NCBI GenBank assembly: GCA_949284715.1
Contig: CASDWH010000005.1
Location: 25,452 to 89,451, forward strand
Direction of reading: 5' to 3'
Length of the DNA stretch: 64,000 nucleotides
Origin: an uncultured bacterium
GTDB taxonomy: Bacteria > Cyanobacteriota > Vampirovibrionia > Gastranaerophilales > Gastranaerophilaceae
Part shown: in pieces, positions 35,765 to 46,485 of the stretch
Numbering within the stretch: the first letter of the stretch is position 1
Layout: the number at the start of each line of letters is the position of its first letter
The notes under the pieces: model-generated
The model's database searches: none
What the model saw: the letters and a program-made list of their open reading frames with translations, nothing else
What the model was told of the DNA's origin: nothing
Position numbers and translations under genes: made by a program

Positions 35765-37474
35765 TTGTCTACAAGTATTGATTATTTTGATTATATACGT
35801 ATAAGTATCGCTTCACCTGAAAGAATTTTGAAGTGGTCATACGGCGAGGTTACTAAACCTGAAACTATAAACTATAGAACACTAAAACCTGAACGCGACG
35901 GTTTATTCTGCGAAAGAATTTTCGGGCCGACAAAGGACTGGGAGTGCTATTGCGGTAAGTATAAACGCGTAAGGCATAAAGGTATTATATGTGAACGCTG
36001 CGGCGTTGAAGTAACTGATTCAAAAGTCAGACGCCACAGAATGGGGCATATTAAACTGGCTGCTCCGGTTTCGCATATCTGGTTTTTAAAAGGCATTCCT
36101 TCTTATCTTGGATTGCTTCTTGAAATGTCATTAAAGGATTTAGAACAGGTTATTTACTTTAATAATTACGTTGTTATTGATCCTGGTGATTCTAATTTCA
36201 AAAAGCTCCAGCTTCTTTCAGAAGAAGAATATGAAGATTATTTGATGGAAAATGAGGAAACCACTTTAAAAGTAGGTATTGGGGCAGAAGCTATTAAAGA
36301 ACTTCTTTCTGAAATCAATGTTCATGAACTTGCTGAATCTATAAGAACTGAGCTTGCTGGTCATGTAACATCAGTACAAAAGAAAGGCAAATTGATTAAG
36401 AGATTAAGGCTCCTTGATTCTTTAATTTCATCTGAAACAGAGCCGACCTGGATGATTATGGATGTGCTTCCTGTTACTCCGCCTGATTTAAGACCTATGG
36501 TACAATTAGACGGCGGCAGATTTGCTACATCTGATTTAAATGATTTATATAGACGTGTTATAAACAGAAACAACCGTTTACAAAGATTATTGGAAATGGG
36601 CGCTCCTGAAATTATTGTTAGAAACGAAAAACGTATGTTACAGGAAGCGGTTGATGCTCTTATTGATAACGGCAGACGCGGCAGAACAGTTGTAGGGCCT
36701 AATAACAGAGCATTAAAATCTCTTTCTAATATCATTGAAGGTAAACAGGGCCGTTTCCGTCAAAATCTGTTAGGTAAACGTGTTGACTACTCAGGCCGTT
36801 CTGTTATTGTTGTCGGCCCGTCATTAAAATTAAATCAATGCGGTTTACCGAAAGAAATGGCTATTGAATTGTTTAAACCGTTTGTTGTTAATAAATTAAT
36901 TGAACGCGGTCATGTTCAGAATATTAAATCAGCAAAGAAAATGATTGAACGTTCTGAAGCAAAAGTTTGGGATATTCTTGAAGAGATAATAGAAGGCCAT
37001 CCAGTTATGTTAAACCGTGCGCCGACCCTTCACAGGTTAGGTATTCAGGCGTTTGAACCAAAACTAGTTGAAGGCCGTGCTATTCAGCTTCACCCGCTTG
37101 TATGTACAGCATTCAATGCTGACTTCGACGGTGACCAGATGGCTGTTCACGTACCTCTTTCAATTGAAGCTCAAACTGAAGCAAGAATGCTAATGCTTGC
37201 AACAAACAATATTCTTGCTCCGGCTAACGGCAGACCTATTATTACACCTTCGCAGGATATGGTATTAGGTATGTACTATTTAACTATCTTAAAAGATCCA
37301 TCAATGCCGGTTAAGGGTTATTTCTATAACTTCCAGGATGCAATCTCTGCACTTGAAGTTGGAGTTATTAAACTTCACGACAAGATTGTAGTAAGGGATG
37401 AACACGGAAAACGAATAGAAACAACAGTTGGAAGAATTATATTTAACGAAGAAGTTAGAAAAGCACTTGCTTAA
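35765..37474 (+). CDS. rpoC1: RNA polymerase subunit gamma (N-terminal part of beta'), split rpoC
   Basis: This is the N-terminal half of beta' as a separate 569-residue protein, the arrangement of cyanobacteria and plastids. It has the zinc site [20 protein letters not shown] (four cysteines, about residues 59-79) and the active-site [14 protein letters not shown] (about 450-463), whose three Asp residues bind the catalytic Mg. It is somewhat shorter than cyanobacterial RpoC1 (about 620). The start is TTG at 35765, after AAAGGAG; an ATG 6 nt upstream is out of frame and ends after seven codons. It ends cleanly with a stop, and rpoC2 has its own ribosome-binding site. Confidence 0.98.
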   Translation: MSTSIDYFDYIRISIASPERILKWSYGEVTKPETINYRTLKPERDGLFCERIFGPTKDWECYCGKYKRVRHKGIICERCGVEVTDSKVRRHRMGHIKLAAPVSHIWFLKGIPSYLGLLLEMSLKDLEQVIYFNNYVVIDPGDSNFKKLQLLSEEEYEDYLMENEETTLKVGIGAEAIKELLSEINVHELAESIRTELAGHVTSVQKKGKLIKRLRLLDSLISSETEPTWMIMDVLPVTPPDLRPMVQLDGGRFATSDLNDLYRRVINRNNRLQRLLEMGAPEIIVRNEKRMLQEAVDALIDNGRRGRTVVGPNNRALKSLSNIIEGKQGRFRQNLLGKRVDYSGRSVIVVGPSLKLNQCGLPKEMAIELFKPFVVNKLIERGHVQNIKSAKKMIERSEAKVWDILEEIIEGHPVMLNRAPTLHRLGIQAFEPKLVEGRAIQLHPLVCTAFNADFDGDQMAVHVPLSIEAQTEARMLMLATNNILAPANGRPIITPSQDMVLGMYYLTILKDPSMPVKGYFYNFQDAISALEVGVIKLHDKIVVRDEHGKRIETTVGRIIFNEEVRKALA

Positions 37475-37502
37475 TTAAAAAGGAAATTGAGGAAATATAA
37501 AT

Positions 37503-40500
37503 ATGGAAAATACATACACACACTCAAAAGCAGCTCCTGAGTTTATTAACAAACAGATGGATAAAGGCGGTTTGAAGAACCTTTTATCTCAAATTTATCT
37601 TGAGTATGGCGGTGCTAAGACTGCTGAACTTGCTAATACCTTAAAGAATCTTGGTTACAAATATGCAACCAAATCCGGTGTTACAATTTCTATCGCTGAC
37701 TTATCAGTTCCTGCTGTTAAGAAAGATTTGTTAAAACAGGCTGAAGAAGAAATAGAAAAATCAACAAACAGATATTTAAAAGGTGAAATTACAGAAGTTG
37801 AAAGATATACAAAAGTTATTGATACCTGGTCAGAAACTACTGCAAAACTTACAGAACAGGTCGTTGAAAACTTTGATAAATTAAACCCTGTATATATGAT
37901 GGCATTCTCCGGAGCGAGAGGTAACTTATCACAGGTATCACAATTAGTTGGTATGCGTGGTTTGATGGCAGATGCACAGGGACAAATCATCGACCTTCCG
38001 ATTAAATCTAACTTTAAAGAAGGTCTGTCAGTTACTGAATATATTATTTCATCTTACGGTGCAAGAAAAGGGCTGGTTGATACAGCGTTAAAAACTGCCG
38101 ACTCTGGTTATTTAACAAGACGTCTGGTTGATGTAGCTCAGGATGTAATTATCAGGGCAAAGGACTGCGGAACTGATAAATATATTGATATGAAGCCGAT
38201 TATGGATGGTGATGCTGTTATTGTACCCTTGATTGACAGATTATTAGGCAGAACTGTTGCTCAGGATATAGTCGATGATAAAGGCAATGTTCTGGTTACT
38301 GCTAATACAACGCTTGATAGAAATGATATACGTAAGATTAAGAATCTTAACCTTAGTGAAGTTAAAGTTCGTTCAGGCTTAACCTGCGCACTTGAATACG
38401 GCGTATGTCAAAAGTGTTACGGTTGGGCTTTGACTACCCAAAAACTTGTAGATATCGGTGAAGCAATCGGTATTATTGCCGCACAGTCAATTGGTGAACC
38501 CGGTACACAGCTTACAATGAGAACTTTCCACACAGGCGGTGTATTTAAAGGTTCAGGTGCTATGAAAATAGTTGAAGCCGGTATTAACGGTAAAGTTAAA
38601 TCTTCTGTTAAAACTAGAGAATTAAGAACCCGTCACGGGGATATAGTACAAGTTTCAATCTATGAAGCTGATATAGAAGTAATTAGTGATAAAAAGACTG
38701 AAAAATATCATATTCCTGCAGGTGCAATTGTTCACTTTACCGATGGGGCAGAGGTAAAAAGAGGCTTTAAGCTTGCAGAATATGAACCTGTATCATCAGG
38801 TGATGGCAGTCGTTTAACAGAAAAAGCTACAAAAGATATTACATCTGATTTATCTGGTGAAGTATATTTTGAAGATTTTGTTGCTGATGAAAAGAAGGAC
38901 AGACAAGGTAATATTTCAAGAACTGCAAATAAAAACGGTATTGTTTGGGTAATTGGCGGTGATGTATATAACCTGCCCGGTGGTTCAAAAGTTCTTGTTA
39001 AGAATGAACAAAAAGTTAAGAAAGGCGAAAAACTAGCTGAAACATTAACCGTTTGTGAACACGGCGGCGAAGTTCGTTATTCAGAAGATTTAGAAATTGA
39101 AAATCTGAAATTTGAAGGTGAAACAATTAATAAGATTGTTAAAGGTAAGGAAATTACAATTGTAATTGCTTCATTGATGCCTTCTAACGCAACTTTTGAA
39201 CAGACAAAGAAAGAACAAATCTGGACAGTTAAGAAATCAGGCGAACGTTATATTGTTAAAACACCAATTGATACAACTGTAGAAAATGGTATGATTATTG
39301 CCGAGTTAATAGACGATGAATGTTCTGTTTCTTCATCAGGTGAAATTAAATACGTTGATGTAGAAGTTGATGAAAATCAAATAGTTACAAAACCTGGTTC
39401 TATTGTATTTATACCGGAAGAAGTTCACCAAATTAATAAGGATTCTTCATTGAAAATGGTTGAAAATGGAACTTTTGTAACAGCCGGAACCGAAGTCGTT
39501 AAGGATGTTTATACTCATATTGACGGTATTGTTGAATTCAAAGAATTTAATGATATTGTTCATGAAATAACAGTTCGTCCTGGCGAAGTTCACACTTTAC
39601 AAAGTATCAGTGAGTTAAAAGTTGAAGAAGGTGCTGTTGTTGAAGCAGGTACTGTTATTGCTAAAGGTATCAAAGCATCTGAAACATCTATTGTATCAAT
39701 AATGGAATCAGATTTTGAAGATTTAGACATTGATGACCTTGATGAAGAAATAGAATCTTCATTAGGAATGAATGATGAAGAGTCTTTAGAAGATAAGCCT
39801 GTTCAAATTTTAATAAGACCGGTACAGGTGCTTAATGTTGAGGCAAAAGATGTAACAATCAAATTTAACTCTTCTGACAATTTGATTAGTATGGTACCTG
39901 TAACACAATTGCAGTATAAAGATGGTGCTCGAGTTAGAAATATCGATGGTGCTACGCTTACCAGAACAAGTCTTGTTCTTCAAATGCAAGGTTACCTGTC
40001 ACACTTAAAGGGGCTTGTTGAGATGAGTGAACAAGGCGAGCTTAAGATTGTTGTTTTGGAAACATTAATTGTTCGTCGTGAACTCGAAGGTAATGCAAAG
40101 ATGAACGACGCGCTTCAAACAGAACTTCTTGTAAGTAACGGAGAAGTTATTAAGCCTAAAACACCTGTTGCCAAGACAGAAGTTCTTGCGATTAATGATG
40201 GTGTAGCCGCAATCAATGAAAAATTCCCTGATGCAAGGAGACTTTTGGTAAATTGCGAAAATTACGAATCAAAAGTAAAAATTTCTACAACATCAAAAGT
40301 TAAGAAAGGCGAGTTTGTAAGATTAGATCAAGAATTAACAGCCGGTGGTGACATAGCTCCCGTATCCGGAAAAGTCATTTCTGTTTCTAAAGATGAAATA
40401 GTAATAAGAAACGGCCGCCCATACTTAATAAGTCCGGGAACTATGTTACAGCTTGAAGCCGGCGCATTGGTGCTTCGCGGTGATATGCTTGCAACTCTTG

Positions 40501-41351
40501 TATTTGAAAGACAAAAAACCGGTGATATCGTTCAAGGTTTGCCGAGAGTTGAAGAACTTCTTGAAGGCAGAAAACCAAAAGATTGTGCAATACTTGCAGA
40601 ATCTGACGGCGTAGCTGAAATTGAAATCGAAGACGATGTTCCGAGATTATTCCTGGTTACAGATAATGGCAGAACTGAAATTAAATTTGCTATTGACGCA
40701 AGTATCCTTGTATCAAATAAACAGCAAATTAAAAAAGGTCAGCCATTAACAAGCGGCCCTCTTAACCCGCAGGATGTTATAAGGCTATGCGGCCCGAGAG
40801 CTGCTCAACAGTACCTTGTTGATGAAGTACAGCGTGTATATCGTTCACAAGGTGTTGAAATTGCTGATAAACATATTGAAATCATTGTTCGGCAAATGAC
40901 CAAGAAAATCAAAGTTGTTGATTCTGGTGATACTAATTTATTGCCGGGTGAACTTGTTGAAATTCAAACATTTGAACACGAAAATGAATTGGTTAGAGCC
41001 GCCGGCGGTGCCGAAGCTACCTGTGAATATATGCTGCTTGGTATAACTAAAGCTTCATTGAACACTGAAAGCTTCATTTCAGCCGCTTCCTTCCAGGAAA
41101 CAACACGTATTCTTACTGAAGCTGCGGTTGAAGGTAAAAAAGACATGTTGAGAGGTTTGAAAGAAAATGTTATCATCGGTCGTTTGATACCGGCTGGTAC
41201 AGGTTTGCACCACCTGACTAACGCTAATGAAGAACGCGATAAAGAAGCACAAAAACGTGCGGCTCAACGTAATCAGGCAAGAAAGCCTTCTGCTATTCTT
41301 GAAGAAATTGAAGGTATGTTTGGCACACCTGATTATATTGTTGGTGAATAA
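37503..41351 (+). CDS. rpoC2: RNA polymerase subunit beta' (C-terminal part), split rpoC
   Basis: The C-terminal half of beta', 1282 residues. It carries the second zinc site (Cys in AKDCGTDKY, then CQKCYGW), the bridge-helix and trigger-loop region (IIAAQSIGEPGTQLTMRTFHTGG, about 320-345) and the C-terminal jaw and clamp (GLPRVEELLEGRKPKDCA onward). Between the trigger-loop halves, about residues 350-1010, lies a very long insertion of repeated beta-barrel-like segments. This is equivalent in position and size to the SI3 insertion of cyanobacterial RpoC2. The start ATG follows GAGGAAA, 29 nt after rpoC1. A terminator follows directly. Confidence 0.98.
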   Translation: MENTYTHSKAAPEFINKQMDKGGLKNLLSQIYLEYGGAKTAELANTLKNLGYKYATKSGVTISIADLSVPAVKKDLLKQAEEEIEKSTNRYLKGEITEVERYTKVIDTWSETTAKLTEQVVENFDKLNPVYMMAFSGARGNLSQVSQLVGMRGLMADAQGQIIDLPIKSNFKEGLSVTEYIISSYGARKGLVDTALKTADSGYLTRRLVDVAQDVIIRAKDCGTDKYIDMKPIMDGDAVIVPLIDRLLGRTVAQDIVDDKGNVLVTANTTLDRNDIRKIKNLNLSEVKVRSGLTCALEYGVCQKCYGWALTTQKLVDIGEAIGIIAAQSIGEPGTQLTMRTFHTGGVFKGSGAMKIVEAGINGKVKSSVKTRELRTRHGDIVQVSIYEADIEVISDKKTEKYHIPAGAIVHFTDGAEVKRGFKLAEYEPVSSGDGSRLTEKATKDITSDLSGEVYFEDFVADEKKDRQGNISRTANKNGIVWVIGGDVYNLPGGSKVLVKNEQKVKKGEKLAETLTVCEHGGEVRYSEDLEIENLKFEGETINKIVKGKEITIVIASLMPSNATFEQTKKEQIWTVKKSGERYIVKTPIDTTVENGMIIAELIDDECSVSSSGEIKYVDVEVDENQIVTKPGSIVFIPEEVHQINKDSSLKMVENGTFVTAGTEVVKDVYTHIDGIVEFKEFNDIVHEITVRPGEVHTLQSISELKVEEGAVVEAGTVIAKGIKASETSIVSIMESDFEDLDIDDLDEEIESSLGMNDEESLEDKPVQILIRPVQVLNVEAKDVTIKFNSSDNLISMVPVTQLQYKDGARVRNIDGATLTRTSLVLQMQGYLSHLKGLVEMSEQGELKIVVLETLIVRRELEGNAKMNDALQTELLVSNGEVIKPKTPVAKTEVLAINDGVAAINEKFPDARRLLVNCENYESKVKISTTSKVKKGEFVRLDQELTAGGDIAPVSGKVISVSKDEIVIRNGRPYLISPGTMLQLEAGALVLRGDMLATLVFERQKTGDIVQGLPRVEELLEGRKPKDCAILAESDGVAEIEIEDDVPRLFLVTDNGRTEIKFAIDASILVSNKQQIKKGQPLTSGPLNPQDVIRLCGPRAAQQYLVDEVQRVYRSQGVEIADKHIEIIVRQMTKKIKVVDSGDTNLLPGELVEIQTFEHENELVRAAGGAEATCEYMLLGITKASLNTESFISAASFQETTRILTEAAVEGKKDMLRGLKENVIIGRLIPAGTGLHHLTNANEERDKEAQKRAAQRNQARKPSAILEEIEGMFGTPDYIVGE

Positions 41352-41370
41352 TCAATATAAAAAAAATAAA

Positions 41371-41400
41371 AAGAGCAGGCTGTCTTGTCTGCTCTTTTTT
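41371..41400 (+). terminator. Terminator of the rpoBC operon
   Basis: AAGAGCAG / CTGCTCTT with a 10-nt loop and a T-run. The T-run is followed within 2 nt by the -10 box (41403-41408) of the next gene. Confidence 0.85.
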
Positions 41401-41402
41401 GT

Positions 41403-41408
41403 TATAAT
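41403..41408 (+). promoter_or_regulatory. -10 box of a leaderless ABC-exporter gene
   Basis: TATAAT ends 6 nt before the ATG at 41415, and no Shine-Dalgarno sequence is present. Any -35 element must lie inside the rpoC2 terminator hairpin. Confidence 0.55.
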
Positions 41409-41414
41409 AGTCTT

Positions 41415-43163
41415 ATGTTTCTTGGTAATTTAAGAAAATTTGTGAGATATTTTGCGGGGGATAGAAAAAAAAGTATTGCTGCTTATTTAGTAATGTCTTA
41501 TATTGCATCCGTTCTTGAAGTATTTGGTGTTGCTATTATTTATCCTTTTATTTTACTGATTCTTAAACCGGAGTTATCTGCCAAAATCCCGTTTCACTTA
41601 TCTCCTTTTGGGTTAGGTGCAGGTGTTCTCGGATTGTTTGTTTTAAAAAATCTTTATATGCTTTACTGTATAAAAAGCCAGGGCCGGTTAATAAAAGATA
41701 TAGAAACAAATCTTATAAAAAGGTTTATACATTTTTTCTTGAATGCACCATATCATGTAACGTCAACCATTTCAAGGTCTGACAAAGAACGAGTTGTTTC
41801 GCTGCTGGTTGTTGAAAGCGTAAATAATTTTTTTGTCAGATTTCTGAACCTTAATATTAATCTCGCAATAGTAGTATCAATAATGCTTCTTCTGCTTATT
41901 AAGTTTCCTATCCCTACTCTGATTACAGCAATCCTTGCCGCTTTATCCATATATGTTCAAAATTTAATATCTAAAAAAGCATTAAAACAAACATCTGAGG
42001 CTTTATGGTTTCAACAAAAATCTTATGATAATTTAAAAGGCGCTATTATGCCGAATTTAAAACTTATTAAACTAAGTAATAATGAGAAGGGATTATATGA
42101 CAAAATTGAGTTTAATCTTGATAAATTAAAAAAAGTACAGGCTGATTACTATACTGCAACAACCTCCCAGCCGTACAGGCTGGAACCGCTTGTAATTATA
42201 CTTCTTTTTGTGATGCTGTCGTTGATAGCTCTATTTAACGGTGAAGATAGAACCATTATGATTGCATCTTTTGCAATTGCTGCATCAGCAATATTCAGAA
42301 TCCTGCCGGCGCTTGCCAGAGTTCAAACGTCATTAAACGGTATAATTTTTGGGAGGCGTTATGTTTCTGAACTAATTGATTTTTATGAAAAATATTGTAC
42401 AAAAGAGTATATATCTGTTAATAAAAATTTTGTAACAGAGTTCAATGAGAGTATAAAACTTGAAAATATTACCTTTTCATACTTAAACAAAAGTCCTGTT
42501 ATTAATAATTTAAATTTAACTATTTATAAAAATGAATTTATAGGGGTTATCGGCGAATCAGGCGCTGGAAAATCAACATTGATTGATATTATATCAGGAC
42601 TTTTGCCTGTTGATTCAGGAAGAATTTTAATAGATGGAAAGGAAGGTATAAATCGTAGTATTGGGTATGTGCCTCAGGAACCGGTATTTTTTAATACATC
42701 ATTTAGAGAGAATGTGGCATTTGGGAATGATTATATTGATGATAATCGGGTTGTTGAGGCTTTAAGCCAAGCTGCACTTTATGATTTTATAGAAAAACAT
42801 TATAGTGAAGGAATATATGCTTCTCCAATGGTTGATACTGTCGGATTATCGCTGGGACAAAAACAAAGGCTGTCTATTGCCCGCGCAATCTATAATAAAC
42901 CTCAAATCCTTATTCTTGATGAGGCAACTTCTGCGCTAGATTTGGAAACTGAAAAAGCGATATGTAAGCTTTTAACAAAATTAAAAAGTAATATGACAAT
43001 TATTGCAGTTGCACATCGGCTTTCAACACTTGCAGATTGTGACAGAATTGTTTTTATTAAAGATGGAAGAGTGCATGCAGAAGGTACATTTGAAGAATTA
43101 GAAAAGAATTGCAAGGAGTTTCAGAAACTATTAGAAATACAAAAATTAAATAGTTTATCCTAG
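41415..43163 (+). CDS. ABC transporter, fused membrane and ATPase domains (MsbA/lipid-linked glycan exporter type)
   Basis: A 582-residue exporter half-transporter: six membrane helices (about 20-310), then an ATPase domain with Walker A GESGAGKST (about 380-388), Q-loop VPQEP, signature LSLGQKQR (478-485), Walker B ILILDEAT (about 497-504) and the switch His in VAHRLS. It would work as a homodimer. Neighbouring glycosyltransferases suggest that it flips a lipid-linked saccharide or a lipid, but drugs or peptides cannot be excluded. The start at 41415 is set by the -10 box 6 nt upstream; the longer reading from 41385 would begin inside the rpoC2 terminator. Its 3' end overlaps the convergent glycosyltransferase gene by 9 nt. 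Confidence 0.9.
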   Translation: MFLGNLRKFVRYFAGDRKKSIAAYLVMSYIASVLEVFGVAIIYPFILLILKPELSAKIPFHLSPFGLGAGVLGLFVLKNLYMLYCIKSQGRLIKDIETNLIKRFIHFFLNAPYHVTSTISRSDKERVVSLLVVESVNNFFVRFLNLNINLAIVVSIMLLLLIKFPIPTLITAILAALSIYVQNLISKKALKQTSEALWFQQKSYDNLKGAIMPNLKLIKLSNNEKGLYDKIEFNLDKLKKVQADYYTATTSQPYRLEPLVIILLFVMLSLIALFNGEDRTIMIASFAIAASAIFRILPALARVQTSLNGIIFGRRYVSELIDFYEKYCTKEYISVNKNFVTEFNESIKLENITFSYLNKSPVINNLNLTIYKNEFIGVIGESGAGKSTLIDIISGLLPVDSGRILIDGKEGINRSIGYVPQEPVFFNTSFRENVAFGNDYIDDNRVVEALSQAALYDFIEKHYSEGIYASPMVDTVGLSLGQKQRLSIARAIYNKPQILILDEATSALDLETEKAICKLLTKLKSNMTIIAVAHRLSTLADCDRIVFIKDGRVHAEGTFEELEKNCKEFQKLLEIQKLNSLS

Positions 43164-44411
43164 CATAGTGTCAAGTATTTCATCAGCGGCTTTTTTATAT
43201 GAAAAGTTTTTAGAGCGTTCGTACCCTTTTTGAGCAAATTCAACCCGCAAGCCTGGATTGTAGTAATACGTTTCATACGCTTTAATATGCTCCTCATCAC
43301 TATCATAGTTGATAAGAAGTCCCGCATCGCCGACTACTTCAGGAAGCGAAGTTGCATTACTTACAATTACGGGACATTTGCAAGCCATAGCCTCAAGCGG
43401 CGGAAGCCCGAAACCTTCATACATAGATGTGTATACAAACCACTCTGCGTTTGAATAGAGTGCAGGTAAATCCTCATCTGCGACATACCCGATTTTTAGT
43501 ATCTTAGATTTATACTCATCTAAATTATCAATAGTTTTGACGAGTTCTCCCATAAATTTTTCCCACTGACCGCCGCCCATCACAAAGATTAAGTCATCAA
43601 TGTCATTTTTTTTGATGAATTCTACAAATGTTTTTACGATTCTTATTAAGTTTTTTCTTGGCTCAAGTGTGCATAAGCTGAATACATATTTTTTATCATC
43701 GGGAATATTGTATTTTTTACGAATTATATCAAATTTTTCGTAAGTAGGTTTAAATTTATCCGAAGCTGCTAAAAGTATGGTTTTGGTATTATCTAATGTT
43801 ACATTAGGGTTGTACTTTATAAAATCCGTGCGGGTGTATTCTGAGTTAGTAAAATAAAAACAGTTTTTCTCCAGTTTGGTAAATAATTTATTTTTAAAAT
43901 GATTACCTAGCAGTTTTTCGTTATATATATTAAGAATAGGTATACAATCGTGCAGCAGAACAAATTTTTTTAATGTTTTTTGATGCCTTATAGAAAAAGG
44001 TGGATAATGATAAGTGGAAAAGAAAATATTAAAATCATAGTGCTTAGGGAAAATATATGTACCGGCTTTAGCAAGAATCGCTGGTACAAACATGAAAAAT
44101 TGTTTAATTTTCCAACTAATTTTTTTTGTATATTTAAAATTTGATTTAAAATAGTTATAAAATGCGCAAATTACTGAATCTGTATAAATCTTGATTTTTT
44201 TATCAGGGAGTATTGTTTTAAGCGCTTTTAAAACATAGATATAATAGGCTGTTCCCGCATATAATGATAATTCAATATTATCACGTTTAAGAAATTCATT
44301 CATTAGACTGAGGGCGACAAAAAAAATGCCGCTGCGTGCTGCTCTCTCGGGGTACGCCATATTTCCGAGCATTGATATATCCATAAGAATTTTAATTTTG
44401 TTTTTGCACAT
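43155..44411 (-). CDS. Glycosyltransferase family 4
   Basis: A 418-residue GT-B fold transferase. The C-terminal half has the GT4 donor-site pattern: [20 protein letters not shown] (about 240-260), then [50 protein letters not shown] (about 320-370), with the E-x7-E motif in EGFGLPPLE. The N-terminal half is divergent and basic. It probably transfers a sugar from a nucleotide donor to a growing surface polysaccharide or lipid-linked chain in the cytoplasm. Its start overlaps the end of the next glycosyltransferase gene by 20 nt, so the two are translationally coupled. Confidence 0.92.
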   Translation of the reverse strand: MCKNKIKILMDISMLGNMAYPERAARSGIFFVALSLMNEFLKRDNIELSLYAGTAYYIYVLKALKTILPDKKIKIYTDSVICAFYNYFKSNFKYTKKISWKIKQFFMFVPAILAKAGTYIFPKHYDFNIFFSTYHYPPFSIRHQKTLKKFVLLHDCIPILNIYNEKLLGNHFKNKLFTKLEKNCFYFTNSEYTRTDFIKYNPNVTLDNTKTILLAASDKFKPTYEKFDIIRKKYNIPDDKKYVFSLCTLEPRKNLIRIVKTFVEFIKKNDIDDLIFVMGGGQWEKFMGELVKTIDNLDEYKSKILKIGYVADEDLPALYSNAEWFVYTSMYEGFGLPPLEAMACKCPVIVSNATSLPEVVGDAGLLINYDSDEEHIKAYETYYYNPGLRVEFAQKGYERSKNFSYKKAADEILDTMLG

Positions 44412-46485
44412 GTTGAAGAATCTCCTGTCTAATTATATTGAAAGTTTTTGACCAAGTAAACAGCAACGCTTTATCACTCGCTTTTAGTATGAGTTCTTGA
44501 CGTATGTTAGGATTAGAAAAAATCAATTTAAATGCTTTTAAAATATCCTCGTTATTTTCAGGATTTATTAATAGCGCGGAATTTCCGCATATTTCAGGTA
44601 ATGAAGTCCTATTTGAAGCAATAACAGGACAGCCGTATATCATTGCTTCAAGTGCCGGCAAGCCAAAGCCTTCGTACAATGAAGGGTAAATGAATGCAAA
44701 TGCATTGCTATAGAGATTCGGGAGATCTTCATCATCAATATAGCCTGTAAAAATAATATTTTTATTACTATCCAGATTTTTTAATTCTTTTTTATAGTTA
44801 GACCAGACTGCGCCTGCTATGACCATTACTGTATCGTTGATATGATTTTGGTTAATAAATGTAATAAAATTATCTATTGCAAATTTAAGATTTTTACGTT
44901 TACCAAGTGAACATAGAGATAAAATATATTTTTTATCCTCAGAAATGTTGTATTTTTTATAGATATTAGTTTTGTTCAATGGCTTCCTCGTACAACCGAG
45001 ATAAGCGGTTTTAACATTTTGCGGGTTAATATAATTAAATATTTTTAAAAAATCATTTTTTGTATATTCGGAATTTGTAAAATAGTAAACGTCATTGATT
45101 ATATTTCTATAGACACTATTTGCCCAGTGATACGGCGGAAGTTTTTTACTTTCAAGCAGCGGAATTACATCATGTATAAACTGATATTTTTTGATATTAG
45201 AATCCAGAAATTCTTTTTCTACTCCTTCAAATGGTGAAAAATATACATCATAAGTATCTAATGTATTTTTGAGCTTATGATTATAGGGAAATAAACTTTC
45301 AAGAACCCGAAACATATATATAAATAAATACATTAGTTTACTTGAAACTTTATCTGAATAATAGATAATTTTACCTGCAATTATTTTATAAGCGGGTCTT
45401 TCATCAATTAAGATATATTTATTGAAGTTTGATTTTAGAAAATCTTTAATAAAATAAAAGTATTTGTAATTAGAGTAAAAGGCAATAGAAAAACAGGAAT
45501 CCTTTGTAAATTCATCAAGAATATTTTGCGCTGCTTGAAAAACACCGGCTCTGTGTCCGTTTTTTTTATTCCAGGAATGAAGTGATGTAATATTGAAAAT
45601 TAACTTTATTTTACCTTCCTCAATCAGCCTTTGCTTAATTATCGGATAACGATTAAGAATATTATTTAATTGTTTGTCATTGCCGCCGGTTTTATTATAG
45701 AAATATAGTGTTTTATCTTTGTAAAAATTTAATAATCTTAAAATATTTGTTGTAGTAAGTGTATTTATATTATTTTTAACTATTTTAATTTTTGTGCTGT
45801 TTAGTACAGCCATCGCCCAGAACCAGATATCATCGGCGTGGGGCGCGAGTTTTTTGAATACAGCTTCTTCAAATATTTCATTAGAAAAAACATGCGGGGG
45901 GTATAAAACTCCGCCAACGCCGGTTAAAAAATACGTATAAGCGGCTGATTCCTGAGAGTTTATTTGTTTTTCCCATTGTTCGTAGGGGAGTATTTCATTA
46001 TTCCGGATAATTATTTTGTGCGCTCTATGACAATGAATACAAGATTTATCACTGCAATAAGAATTATAAAGCTTTTCAAGCCAATCAGAGGGATAAAAAA
46101 TATCATCATCTGCCGTAACAATAATACTATCCGGAAGTTCTTTTAAAGCGGGTATAAGTTTGGTGTATGAGCCTATATCTCCGGTAAACTTTATCTCCAG
46201 CCCTCTGCTGATAAATTTTTGAAATAGTGAATGTATCTCGGCAGTATTGTATTTATTATCAAGCCAGAGGATAATTTTATCAGGCTTAAATCTCTGGGTA
46301 AACAGAGAATAGAGCGTATATTTCAGCTCTTTTATCCTTTCTCCGTATGATGTAAGAGATATAATTAAGTTATTGGATGCGGCCGTGTTAAGTCCGTATT
46401 GAAGATTTTTAATTTTTAAATCTATAAGCGGACAAAAAATTGTTTGTATATGTTTTTTGTAACGAAGTATTTTATTTATCTCCAT
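44392..46485 (-). CDS. Two-domain glycosyltransferase (GT2-like plus GT4)
   Basis: A 697-residue protein that fuses two transferase modules. The N-terminal module (about 25-290) starts NLIISLTSYGERIKELKYTLYSL and has the DxD-type SIIVTADDDIFYPSDWLEKLY (about 118-138), a GT-A pattern seen in capsule and galactosyltransferase-like proteins. The C-terminal module (about 300-690) is a GT4 with YILSLCSLGKRKNLKFAID and LYEGFGLPALEAMIYGCPVIASNRTSLPEICGNSALLI. It resembles the following GT4 protein closely enough to suggest duplication of the second module. It probably adds two successive sugars. Its start overlaps the end of the DUF475 gene by 14 nt, so the run of four minus-strand genes looks like an operon. 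Confidence 0.88.
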   Translation of the reverse strand: MEINKILRYKKHIQTIFCPLIDLKIKNLQYGLNTAASNNLIISLTSYGERIKELKYTLYSLFTQRFKPDKIILWLDNKYNTAEIHSLFQKFISRGLEIKFTGDIGSYTKLIPALKELPDSIIVTADDDIFYPSDWLEKLYNSYCSDKSCIHCHRAHKIIIRNNEILPYEQWEKQINSQESAAYTYFLTGVGGVLYPPHVFSNEIFEEAVFKKLAPHADDIWFWAMAVLNSTKIKIVKNNINTLTTTNILRLLNFYKDKTLYFYNKTGGNDKQLNNILNRYPIIKQRLIEEGKIKLIFNITSLHSWNKKNGHRAGVFQAAQNILDEFTKDSCFSIAFYSNYKYFYFIKDFLKSNFNKYILIDERPAYKIIAGKIIYYSDKVSSKLMYLFIYMFRVLESLFPYNHKLKNTLDTYDVYFSPFEGVEKEFLDSNIKKYQFIHDVIPLLESKKLPPYHWANSVYRNIINDVYYFTNSEYTKNDFLKIFNYINPQNVKTAYLGCTRKPLNKTNIYKKYNISEDKKYILSLCSLGKRKNLKFAIDNFITFINQNHINDTVMVIAGAVWSNYKKELKNLDSNKNIIFTGYIDDEDLPNLYSNAFAFIYPSLYEGFGLPALEAMIYGCPVIASNRTSLPEICGNSALLINPENNEDILKAFKLIFSNPNIRQELILKASDKALLFTWSKTFNIIRQEILQHVQKQN

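Noticed and set aside
37440..37510. Frameshift splitting a single rpoC gene
   Set aside because: rpoC2 has its own ATG and ribosome-binding site, and the break point and arrangement are those of the genuine cyanobacterial split.
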